Shown here: positions 1 through 5,679 of the stretch, one piece after another
Layout: every line of letters begins with the position of its first letter
How positions within the stretch are numbered: position 1 is the stretch's first letter
Assembly: GCA_966211215.1 (NCBI GenBank)
Contig: CBIHNR010000200.1
Coordinates: forward strand, 1-9,326
DNA from: Desertivirga sp966211215
GTDB taxonomy: Bacteria; Bacteroidota; Bacteroidia; Sphingobacteriales; Sphingobacteriaceae
Reading direction: 5' to 3'
Length of the DNA stretch: 9,326 nucleotides
Position numbers and translations under genes: made by a program
Notes under the pieces: generated by a model
The model's input: the letters and a program-made list of their open reading frames with translations, nothing else
What the model was told of the DNA's origin: nothing
The model's database searches: none

Positions 1-23
1 TCTGGCGCAATACCGGCTAGCAC

Positions 24-112
24 GCTTTGTCATTTCGACGTGAGGAGAAATCCTTAGACGCTTAACATAGCAAACTTTCTAGGATCTCTCCTTGGGTCGA
101 GATGACAAAACG
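24..112. repeat. Imperfect palindromic intergenic repeat (REP-like)
   Basis: The left arm (about 21-53) and the reverse complement of the right arm (about 82-114) agree at roughly 25 of 33 positions. Shared blocks include TTTGTCAT, TCGAC and AGGAGA, and about 28 nt lie between the arms. A transcript of either strand could form a long imperfect hairpin. It lies 130-220 bp beyond the stop codon of the dioxygenase gene, where a dispersed repeat or an RNA 3'-end structure would be unsurprising. There is no protein-coding signal. Arms of the type GTCATTTCGAC...AGGAGAAATC are, from general knowledge, common between Bacteroidota genes. That this is a multicopy element is inference, since only one copy is in view. 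Confidence 0.6.
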
Positions 113-134
113 CCAAAAACGCAACTCGTTAAAG

Positions 135-239
135 ATGACAAGTGGGTTAGCCTGTTTTATGCCCGATGTCACCGATATCTTGCTTTTTGCGAAAAGGCTG
201 ATTAGTTGAAATGGCAAGCGGTTTAGCCTAAATGTCACC
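135..239. repeat. Degenerate direct repeat, two copies
   Basis: The 19-mer ATGACAAGTGGGTTAGCCT (135-153) returns as ATGGCAAGCGGTTTAGCCT (211-229), 16 of 19 identical. Each copy is followed by an exact ATGTCACC (166-173 and 232-239), but the spacer is 12 nt in the first copy and 2 nt in the second. Between the copies, 182-198 can form a small AT-rich hairpin. No ORF is associated. The arrangement could be a remnant of a mobile-element end, since some families such as IS21 carry multiple short terminal repeats, or simply a duplicated intergenic repeat. No transposase is in view to decide. Confidence 0.5.
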
Positions 240-242
240 TAT

Positions 243-1073
243 TTATTTCACTTTCAATGTTATTTCATCTTCTTTTTGAAGGAAATCCCGGTCTGCTGAT
301 AAACCTTTTGCGTCGGAAGATATTACCGCACTATTCGGCACTGTTTGTACCGGTGTGATGCAGGATAAATTCTTCTCCCGGAAAGGTTTATTATAACTAA
401 GGTTATAGGCAGAAATCATTGACCAGCGCGGTTTATCTGAAGTATTGGCTTCTGACATGTGCAAGGTATTGCTATGGAAAAACAACAGATCGCCGGGTTC
501 TAGTTCCACGTACACTCGTTCAAAACGGCCCAATGCTTCGTTTACAAAATCCATATCGGCGCCCTGTTGCTCGCCGGCAAAACTGTGTTCTATCCGGCCT
601 ATTTTATGGGAACCTTTTAATACTTGCAAGCATCCGTTTTTTACATTGGCTTCCGTTAGGGCAAGCATTACGCTGATCATGGCGTCAGGAAATAAAAATC
701 CGTTCTTGTACCAATAGCCATAGTCCTGATGCCATTCCCAGGCACCGCCTACCTGCGGCTCTTTTTGCATCAATTTGGAGTGGAAGTGGCAAACCTCCCC
801 TGGCCCCAATAAATCCTGTACGGATTGAACCAATGCTTCGCTACGCGTTAATAAACCATAAGCGTCATCTCCGGGGGTGAACCAAAGTGTAAGTTTAGTG
901 CGTTTTCCTGATTGGTCGTTAAAGTCAAAGGCCTTGTCTTTCAGCACGTCATCGCCTGTGGCCAGGTTATATAATAAGCCGACTTCCTCTTTGCTTAAAA
1001 AGCTTTTGACAATTAAGTAGCCGTCTTTATCGTATGCAGCTTTCTGTTCGCTGGTTAATTTTAAGTCGTTCAT
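243..1073 (-). CDS. Phytanoyl-CoA dioxygenase (PhyH) family Fe(II)/2-oxoglutarate-dependent oxygenase
   Basis: This is a 276-residue cytoplasmic protein of the PhyH family, whose members use Fe(II), O2 and 2-oxoglutarate to hydroxylate, or oxidatively demethylate, small molecules. The double-stranded beta-helix core is visible. The WHQDYGYW segment supplies the iron ligands H115 and D117, the TLHMSEAN segment supplies H205, and R216 in KPRWSM is the expected 2-oxoglutarate carboxylate binder. GSHKIGRIEH (154-163) is also typical. No signal peptide is present. The frame stays open upstream to 1286, but I chose the ATG at 1071-1073 because the protein from there begins with the normal family N-terminus (LTSEQKAAYDKDGYLIV), while the 71 extra codons translate repeat-like intergenic DNA. 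The gene lies 640 bp downstream of the isomerase gene, so it may have its own promoter. The substrate is unknown. The neighbours suggest a sugar-derived compound rather than an acyl-CoA, but that is inference. Confidence 0.88.
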   Translation of the reverse strand: MNDLKLTSEQKAAYDKDGYLIVKSFLSKEEVGLLYNLATGDDVLKDKAFDFNDQSGKRTKLTLWFTPGDDAYGLLTRSEALVQSVQDLLGPGEVCHFHSKLMQKEPQVGGAWEWHQDYGYWYKNGFLFPDAMISVMLALTEANVKNGCLQVLKGSHKIGRIEHSFAGEQQGADMDFVNEALGRFERVYVELEPGDLLFFHSNTLHMSEANTSDKPRWSMISAYNLSYNKPFREKNLSCITPVQTVPNSAVISSDAKGLSADRDFLQKEDEITLKVK

Positions 1074-1109
1074 AGTGTGTTTATTTTTTGTTGAATATTG
1101 TATTGATAA

Positions 1110-1133
1110 GTGGTTGGTGAAGACACCAACCAC
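1110..1133 (-). other. Perfect 10-bp hairpin in the leader of the dioxygenase gene
   Basis: The arms 1110-1119 (GTGGTTGGTG) and 1124-1133 (CACCAACCAC) are exactly complementary around a 4-nt loop, which reads TCTT on the minus strand. The hairpin ends 36 nt before the dioxygenase ATG. On neither strand is it followed by a run of T, so it is not a standard intrinsic terminator. It could stabilise the mRNA 5' end, affect translation, or be one part of a dispersed repeat. Confidence 0.6.
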
Positions 1134-1213
1134 GGCGAAAAAAGCTAACAAAAGGGTGAAAAAGCTTAAGATTCCCCTTTCTAAGCACAATAAAAGGTAA
1201 GGCGCTATATTGT

Positions 1214-1247
1214 CCCCGCTGGTCCCAAGGACTCCTGTGGAGCGGGG
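1214..1247. repeat. GC-rich, possibly branched hairpin
   Basis: An outer stem pairs CCCCGCT (1214-1220) with AGCGGGG (1241-1247). Inside it, GTCC (1222-1225) pairs with GGAC (1229-1232) around CAA, and a weak TCC/GGA pairing around TGT is possible, although its last base competes with the outer stem. The structure stands out from its AT-rich surroundings. It may be a palindromic dispersed repeat or a structured piece of leader RNA; function is unknown. Confidence 0.4.
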
Positions 1248-1292
1248 GTAGGGGGTGGAATTGCATGCTTCATCGAAATCACGCATTAACCA

Positions 1293-1681
1293 CCTCCGCC
1301 AGCGGACATAGCCGTTACCTTAAGAAAAACTCGCTTTCTTCAATTAAAGTATCTTCTTGATAACCAAGACAGTACCATGCTCATCTTTTCTTTTTCTTTT
1401 CCATTCGATGAAAAGAAACAAAAATCTTGTTCCTTGCCGAGGTGCCTTTGTCGCACATCCACTGCACAAATTTCCTCATCAACCGCACGGTGCTGCGCCG
1501 GCTCTTCTCTGGGCGCTCATTCCCTTGCTTCAGAAGACCCGCCAATGCACCTTCCCATTTCACAAGGCCAGCTGATGAGAAAATTTTTAAGCCAGGCACT
1601 TCGCCAAGGCACGCCTCCGAACAATCGTTTCTGCTTATTGTGAGGCCAACGCCTCAGGTTAACGGCTATGGCCAGCGGAGG
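1293..1681. repeat. About 390-bp segment bounded by related inverted arms
   Basis: The left arm (1293-1320) contains CCTCCGC and CATAGCCGTTA. The right arm (1656-1681) contains their reverse complements in mirrored order, TAACGGCTATG (1660-1670) and GCGGAGG (1675-1681). The 11-mer and the 7-mer are exact, while the few bases between them differ. The interior (about 1430-1650) looks richer in G+C than the flanking genes and has no convincing ORF. This arrangement suits a small non-autonomous repeat or MITE-like element, or two copies of one small repeat in opposite orientation. No target-site duplication is evident to me. Confidence 0.45.
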
Positions 1682-1713
1682 ACAGCATAGCGCCCTAAGC
1701 CGGAAGCCAGAGT

Positions 1714-2631
1714 TTAAGCACCGATTGCCTTTAATGTATCATTTACAAAGCGCTTTGCCCGCGGAATATCTTCTTCATCTAAATGCTCGATGATTAATGG
1801 AATATTGGGATGTTTTTTGGAAAGTAGTTTTAAATACAATTCATAGTTCAGTATTCCAAGCCCTGCCGCCGGAAGTTCTACATCGCCTGCGCCGCGGAAA
1901 GTGTGTGATTCTACGGCATCAATAGCAGCATGCTTTTCTCCATTGTGCGCTGCCCGTTTAATGTCTTTAGCATGGGCAATTTTTACTTTATCTCCTAAGG
2001 CATTAAAAATCTTGTGCAGTTTGGCATCAACATCTTTAATATTAGCCCCGTTGAAGTAATTGGTAGGATCCATTAAAAGCCCTAATCCGGGATGGTCTAC
2101 TTCTCTGAACAAGCGCAATAGCTGATCAACACTTCCTATTACATTGTTGACGTAGTTTTCCACCAGGAATACCGCATCGTGTTTGTAAGCGTATTCTGCC
2201 AGTTCCTGAATTACTGCTTTGATTTCCTGAAAAGCTTCTTCGGTAGCATTTCTCTCATGAAAAACCCAGTCGCTGCTTGGCTCGTAAGTTCCGGTTTCGC
2301 TGATAACATATGGTGTTCCAAATTCGCGGGCGAACTTTAATAGGGTTTTCACATATTCTATGTTCTTACGCTTTTTCTCCGGATCAGGGGAAATAAGGTT
2401 TGTATATCCGGAAATCGCAACTATTTCGATATTGGCATCGCGAAAAGCGTTGCGTATGGTGCGTGCTTTCTCTACTGTAAGATTTTGAGGTAAGGTGTGC
2501 GGATCATTCAGGTCAAAATCTTTAAAACTGAGGTCAAGCTGAATGCAATTGAATCCATCTTTTCTTACTTTATTGATTGTTTCTTCTAAAGTGTATGGAT
2601 AGTATCCATTGAAAATACCTACTGATATCAT
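1714..2631 (-). CDS. Sugar (phosphate) isomerase/epimerase, TIM-barrel AP-endonuclease-2 fold
   Basis: This 305-residue cytoplasmic protein has the length and motifs of the xylose isomerase-like TIM-barrel superfamily (AP_endonuc_2), which includes ketose 3-epimerases, IolE/IolI-type enzymes and partners of Gfo/Idh/MocA oxidoreductases. The expected divalent-metal ligands are recognisable: E158 in FLVENY, D188 in LMDPTNYF, H220 in IAHAKD and E282 in IIEHLD. A FRGAGDVEL segment (245-253) matches the glycine-aspartate loop common in the family. The start lies 6 bp after the stop of the oxidoreductase gene, so the two form a tight translational pair. Such pairs commonly interconvert sugar or inositol stereoisomers through keto intermediates. 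The exact substrate, and whether it is phosphorylated, cannot be told from sequence. Confidence 0.87.
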   Translation of the reverse strand: MISVGIFNGYYPYTLEETINKVRKDGFNCIQLDLSFKDFDLNDPHTLPQNLTVEKARTIRNAFRDANIEIVAISGYTNLISPDPEKKRKNIEYVKTLLKFAREFGTPYVISETGTYEPSSDWVFHERNATEEAFQEIKAVIQELAEYAYKHDAVFLVENYVNNVIGSVDQLLRLFREVDHPGLGLLMDPTNYFNGANIKDVDAKLHKIFNALGDKVKIAHAKDIKRAAHNGEKHAAIDAVESHTFRGAGDVELPAAGLGILNYELYLKLLSKKHPNIPLIIEHLDEEDIPRAKRFVNDTLKAIGA

Positions 2632-2637
2632 TTCTGT

Positions 2638-3753
2638 TTATTTAAGGTTTTGTAATGTTTCGGTTAGTTTAACAGTTCGTTCTTCTTTGATAGATAAATA
2701 GAGCGCATCGATGGTTGCCATGGTGCGCAGGTTATCCCGGCCATTTATTTCGGGTAGTTTATCTTCTTCAACTGCACAAAGCAGCGAAGCCATGGTTCCT
2801 TCAAAAGCATCGGGGAACCACACCGTGTCCCAGCTTGGCTCAATCCATTCGTCGGGGAATTTGCGGGAAGTAAACTTTAATGTACTTAAGCCTTTCTCCG
2901 GGAATTTTGGCCAGCCGATCTCACCAATCGCCATTCCTTCAAGCCCTTCTACCCTCCATTTTATGTACATATCTTTTTGGGTACCTTCTCCTTGCCAAGC
3001 CCAAACATCATCCAAACTGGTTGCCATCAATCCGCTGGCGTATTGAAAGGTATATTGGGTAATTCCATCAATATGAGGAAACTGGGTTCGCGGGTCGCTT
3101 CGGGTTATTGCTGTTACTTTTTCCGGATCGCCGAACAGATAGCGGAATGTATCGATATGGTGAATTCCCATGTTCAGCATCTCCAGGCGATCGTATTTCT
3201 TAAGAAATTCCTGCCAATGAGGTATTGCCCGCATATCGATGGTTGCCAGCACTATTTCCCCGAAATAATTATTATCCAACAGGGTTTTAAGGGCGCGTAT
3301 AGACTGGTCGTACCGCATATTGCTGTTAACCGCCAGTTTAATTCCTGCCTGCTCACATAACAGAACTATTTCATTGGCTTCTTCGAGGTTCATGGCCAGT
3401 GGCTTCTGGCAAAGAATACCCTTGATATGATCGTTTTCCTTTACGGCCTCACGTACTATTTCCAGCTGTTTGTCTGGAGGAACAGCAATATCCAGGATCT
3501 CTATGTTTTTATCTTTTAGTAAATGCTGCCATGAATCATAAACATTGGGAATGTTAAATTCCAGGGCAGCGTCTTCGGCTTTGTGCCTGTTAAGAGATGC
3601 GATGCCATAAGAGTTAAATCCTGCATTACGGTAAGCCACTAAATGGCAACCCCTTACAATCGCTCCGGCTCCAATGGTACCAATCCGCCAGTCCATTCGC
3701 TGCGGCATTTGAGCCGTTAGTTTTAGATCTAATGTAAATTCAGTCGTTATCAT
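2638..3753 (-). CDS. Gfo/Idh/MocA family NAD(P)-dependent oxidoreductase
   Basis: This 371-residue protein has an N-terminal Rossmann fold, with the dinucleotide loop GTIGAGAIV at about 25-33, followed by the alpha/beta GFO_IDH_MocA C-terminal domain. The usual EKP signature appears as QKP (Q116, K117, P118), keeping the catalytic lysine. The second active-site motif is NMGIHHID (194-201), with H198 retained and N194 where inositol dehydrogenase has aspartate. Family members oxidise or reduce hydroxyls of sugars, inositols and glycosides with NAD(P). No signal peptide is seen. The ATG at 3753 is chosen although M16 and M20 are alternatives; a short extension before the Rossmann strand is normal for such enzymes. 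It is the first gene of a pair with the isomerase (6-bp gap), and a candidate promoter lies at about 3934-3941. Family assignment is firm; substrate is unknown. Confidence 0.9.
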   Translation of the reverse strand: MITTEFTLDLKLTAQMPQRMDWRIGTIGAGAIVRGCHLVAYRNAGFNSYGIASLNRHKAEDAALEFNIPNVYDSWQHLLKDKNIEILDIAVPPDKQLEIVREAVKENDHIKGILCQKPLAMNLEEANEIVLLCEQAGIKLAVNSNMRYDQSIRALKTLLDNNYFGEIVLATIDMRAIPHWQEFLKKYDRLEMLNMGIHHIDTFRYLFGDPEKVTAITRSDPRTQFPHIDGITQYTFQYASGLMATSLDDVWAWQGEGTQKDMYIKWRVEGLEGMAIGEIGWPKFPEKGLSTLKFTSRKFPDEWIEPSWDTVWFPDAFEGTMASLLCAVEEDKLPEINGRDNLRTMATIDALYLSIKEERTVKLTETLQNLK

Positions 3754-3933
3754 TTAGGAAATGGTTGTTTTATTTTAGATAGTTTTTTAGCAACAAGGCA
3801 TAGCACAAGCAACAATGCCTGACCAGTTTACGCCATCCCAACAACCCGTCTGATTACCTCGCTGATAAATCTTCCTCCATTTTGACATTCGGTAGTGAAG
3901 GAAGCGTTTATAAATTTTAATTAGTTTGTTGAT

Positions 3934-3941
3934 CAAATGTA
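3934..3941 (-). promoter_or_regulatory. Candidate -7 box (TAnnTTTG) for the oxidoreductase-isomerase unit
   Basis: Read on the minus strand this is TACATTTG, a full match to the Bacteroidota -7 consensus TAnnTTTG. It lies about 180 bp before the oxidoreductase ATG and would give a leader of roughly 170-175 nt. No good TTTG-type -33 box is seen at about 19-20 bp upstream, which is expected if an activator is needed. Chance matches to this short motif are common, so this is tentative. Confidence 0.4.
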
Positions 3942-3977
3942 CTTAGGTGGGCAAAGTGTATTTTGTAGGATATTTAC

Positions 3978-4005
3978 ATGATAGTGTAAGATACTATCAT
4001 AGTAT
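3978..4005. promoter_or_regulatory. Overlapping palindromes, possible operator
   Basis: ATGATAGT (3978-3985) and ACTATCAT (3993-4000) form a perfect 8-bp inverted repeat with a 7-bp spacer. A second palindrome, ATACTA-TCA-TAGTAT (3991-4005), overlaps it. The result is three ATAGT half-sites: direct copies at 3981 and 3999, 18 bp apart, with an inverted copy at 3993. The cluster lies about 37-64 bp upstream of the candidate -7 box on the minus strand, a suitable position for an activator. No regulator gene is in the window. Confidence 0.4.
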
Positions 4006-4124
4006 TCGGGGAAGTGAGGAAGCTAAGGCAATCTCCAAATTGAGATCCGAAGGAGCAAGAGGCGAAGGGAAATTACACTGAGGTCAGGCGAACTACGCAG
4101 TCTGCTACAAGCTCAGAATAAAAT

Positions 4125-4161
4125 AAAAAAGTGCAGGCAATCTTTCGATATGCCTACACTT
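4125..4161 (-). terminator. Rho-independent terminator of the sus lipoprotein operon
   Basis: On the minus strand, GTGTAGGCA (4159-4151) pairs with TGCCTGCAC (4139-4131) with one mismatch. Two further A-T pairs flank the stem base, and an ATC/GAT pairing can extend it inward. Six T follow directly (4130-4125), then more AT-rich sequence. It starts about 107 bp after the stop of the DUF4998/DUF5013-type gene and precedes the next transcription unit, so it should end the susC-susD-lipoprotein transcript. Confidence 0.82.
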
Positions 4162-4195
4162 CACTAATAATAGATGCTGTTATTGATTTCTATCG

Positions 4196-4226
4196 GACAA
4201 GTCTCACGCCAGGCGAATCGCTTGTC
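4196..4226. repeat. 31-bp symmetric sequence with paired outer and inner arms
   Basis: GACAAG (4196-4201) mirrors CTTGTC (4221-4226), and CGCC (4207-4210) mirrors GGCG (4212-4215) around a single central A. The five bases between outer and inner arms do not pair. It sits between the lipoprotein stop codon and the terminator. It may be a protein-binding dyad or an accessory RNA stem; it may also be chance. Confidence 0.3.
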
Positions 4227-4268
4227 TTAGCATTGGTGCCTCCACCGGCCGCTTAACAATCAAAGAAT

Positions 4269-5507
4269 TTAATTATTACTAAATAACTTTATATTTTTTA
4301 CTCGAAAATAATTACCTCTAGGTGCTGCGGCCAGGTTTCCTAAAAATCCAATTGAGACAACTTGCGAAGTTGCAAGTGTGAAATTGAAAGTTCTTGTATC
4401 GGTAACACTTGGAGCGGCAGTACCTGTAACGGCACCATTATAAAGAGCCCGGTAACCTAATGCAGTAGAAAGATTAGCAAGGATAGGGATACCGCTTCCG
4501 CCTGCTGCAGCCACACAATAAACAGAAGAATTAGTTTGAATTTCCGAATATTCGTCAAATGAAACAGTATAATTTCCTGCCGGTAGGGGCATAGATGTTG
4601 CTTGATACAATATCCCATCTATAACAGGTGTATTACCATAAGTTTCCCAATTAATAGCACCACCGTCATCAGTGGTATAACCGCCATTTACCCCACCCTT
4701 GTTTTTTGCTGCTGCGTTTGTATCCCAGGGAGCGGCAAGGGTTCCCCACCTACCACTCAAAGTAGCTCTTGTAAAAGGGCCGGTGTTACTTAAATAAAGG
4801 CTGGTTACATCTCTATAAGCCCTCACTTGTTGAAAGTCAGTATAAAACGTATCTATACTAGTTGAATTTGGCAGAAACAACGTACGATATTTAAAGCCCG
4901 TTCCAGCTTTAACGTTTTTAAAAATAGATGTATCGGCTTTTACGGAATACTCTTTTTTATTCTCCAGATCCAGGCTATTGTTGAAAACCGTTTGTATTGC
5001 GAAGGCACCACTCAAGAGATCCATCTTTCCCCATTTTGTAGTAATACTATTTGAAGCATCAATTAAACTCTGAGTTATGGGCCGGTTTGCTAAAGATGCT
5101 TGATAACGACTTCCAAACGCCTCACCTATAACTCTTACAGGTACTGATTTTACACCACTTTTGTTATAGGTGATGATGGTGAAGTTATGCACCTGTTCTT
5201 CCAAATTATTTATAATGGTTTTAAAAGTATCCACTGCGTTTGTTCTAACTATTGAAATACTTACTGAGTCTCGTCCGTTATTCCAAAAGACTCTGGTTTC
5301 GGCAATTTTAGGGTCTGAAGTAAAGAGCCCTGTAATCATAACTCTGTTTCGGCCTGAGTAGACTTTTACAGAATCAATTTTCTGGGTGTAAGCGCTTGTC
5401 CCTTCCAAATATTTCTCGTATTCATTCATCTTGGTACAAGACGAAAATAAAATAGCAAAAATCAAAGTAAGACTACCTACTATTTGTATGTATAATGTTT
5501 TTTTCAT
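4269..5507 (-). CDS. Surface lipoprotein with DUF4998-like and DUF5013-like domains
   Basis: This 412-residue protein begins with a lipoprotein signal peptide: basic MKK, a hydrophobic stretch to about residue 21, and lipobox LFSSC with C24 as the lipidated cysteine. It is thus expected in the outer membrane, probably facing outward as in other sus-type loci. Residues about 24-225 resemble the DUF4998 type, beginning in CTKMNEYEKYLEG and followed by a fibronectin-like beta-rich stretch. Residues about 230-412 resemble the DUF5013 type: LSNTGPFTRA, GRWGTLAAPW, DDGGAINWETYGNTP and a jelly-roll-like end. Such proteins occur beside SusCD and are presumed ligand-binding; no catalytic motif is seen. 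It is the last gene of the operon, 172 bp after the preceding lipoprotein gene and before a strong terminator. Domain names are from motif memory; the signal peptide and locus are seen directly. Confidence 0.82.
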   Translation of the reverse strand: MKKTLYIQIVGSLTLIFAILFSSCTKMNEYEKYLEGTSAYTQKIDSVKVYSGRNRVMITGLFTSDPKIAETRVFWNNGRDSVSISIVRTNAVDTFKTIINNLEEQVHNFTIITYNKSGVKSVPVRVIGEAFGSRYQASLANRPITQSLIDASNSITTKWGKMDLLSGAFAIQTVFNNSLDLENKKEYSVKADTSIFKNVKAGTGFKYRTLFLPNSTSIDTFYTDFQQVRAYRDVTSLYLSNTGPFTRATLSGRWGTLAAPWDTNAAAKNKGGVNGGYTTDDGGAINWETYGNTPVIDGILYQATSMPLPAGNYTVSFDEYSEIQTNSSVYCVAAAGGSGIPILANLSTALGYRALYNGAVTGTAAPSVTDTRTFNFTLATSQVVSIGFLGNLAAAPRGNYFRVKNIKLFSNN

Positions 5508-5539
5508 TTTTAAGCGTTTTAATCACTTGGGTTGTTGTT

Positions 5540-5667
5540 ACCTGAATTCGATTTGTGTTTTTTCATTAGACAATTAAAAATGAGCGATTTGTATTCCCCT
5601 CTCCTCGTCCAAAGGGCCAGAAAGGCCATCGCTCCCTACAAACGACATATTTATAATCGATTCAGGT
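5540..5667. repeat. Inverted repeat filling the gap between two lipoprotein genes
   Basis: ACCTGAATTCGATT (5540-5553) pairs with AATCGATTCAGGT (5655-5667) through 13 base pairs with one bulged T. Inside lies a second, shorter inverted pair, TTTGTA (5587-5592) and TACAAA (5637-5642), and a GGCC...GGCC motif (5619-5630). Most of the 172-bp gap is therefore one nested stem-like structure. It could be an inserted palindromic repeat, or an RNA element that tunes expression of the last gene. No run of T follows to suggest a terminator. Confidence 0.5.
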
Positions 5668-5679
5668 TGATGTTTCTTT

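Larger units (their letters stand above)
1074..1713. other. 640-bp gene-free stretch made of repeats and hairpins
   Basis: This lies between the isomerase stop (1714) and the dioxygenase start (1073). Reading leftwards it contains a right inverted arm (1656-1681), a GC-richer core (about 1430-1690), an AT-rich hairpin (about 1388-1420), a left inverted arm (1293-1320), a branched-hairpin sequence (1214-1247) and a perfect 10-bp hairpin (1110-1133). Short frames are open on both strands in the GC-rich core. None has a recognisable motif, a plausible start context or frame-specific bias, so I call no gene. The whole looks like a mosaic of non-coding repeat elements. Confidence 0.6.
3754..4268. 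other. 515-bp intergenic region between the two transcription units
   Basis: No credible gene is present on either strand. The right third carries the intrinsic terminator of the lipoprotein operon (4125-4161) and a 31-bp symmetric sequence (4196-4226). The centre has the ATAGT/ACTAT half-site cluster (3978-4005). The left third has a promoter candidate (3934-3941) and a leader containing a weak stem CTTCCT/AGGAAG (3871-3876 with 3899-3904). From about 4006 to 4120 I see nothing beyond short chance palindromes. Confidence 0.6.

Noticed and set aside
182..198. Small AT-rich hairpin as terminator of the oxygenase gene
   Set aside because: The stem is 7 bp, includes a G-U pair, and has no following T-run; it also lies between the two copies of the direct repeat.
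1074..1286. 71-codon N-terminal extension of the oxygenase frame, including a hydrophobic segment that could pass for a membrane helix
   Set aside because: It translates the hairpin and repeat-like leader (1110-1133 and 1214-1247), has no family similarity that I recognise, and is followed at 1073 by an ATG with a normal PhyH N-terminus.
1641..1656. TGAGGC/GCCTCA hairpin as terminator of the oxidoreductase-isomerase unit
   Set aside because: The stem is only 6 bp and no T-run follows on the minus strand.
1357..1690. Short overlapping open frames of 72-88 codons on both strands
   Set aside because: They overlap one another, lack motifs and lie in a GC-richer repeat-like segment where stop codons are scarce.
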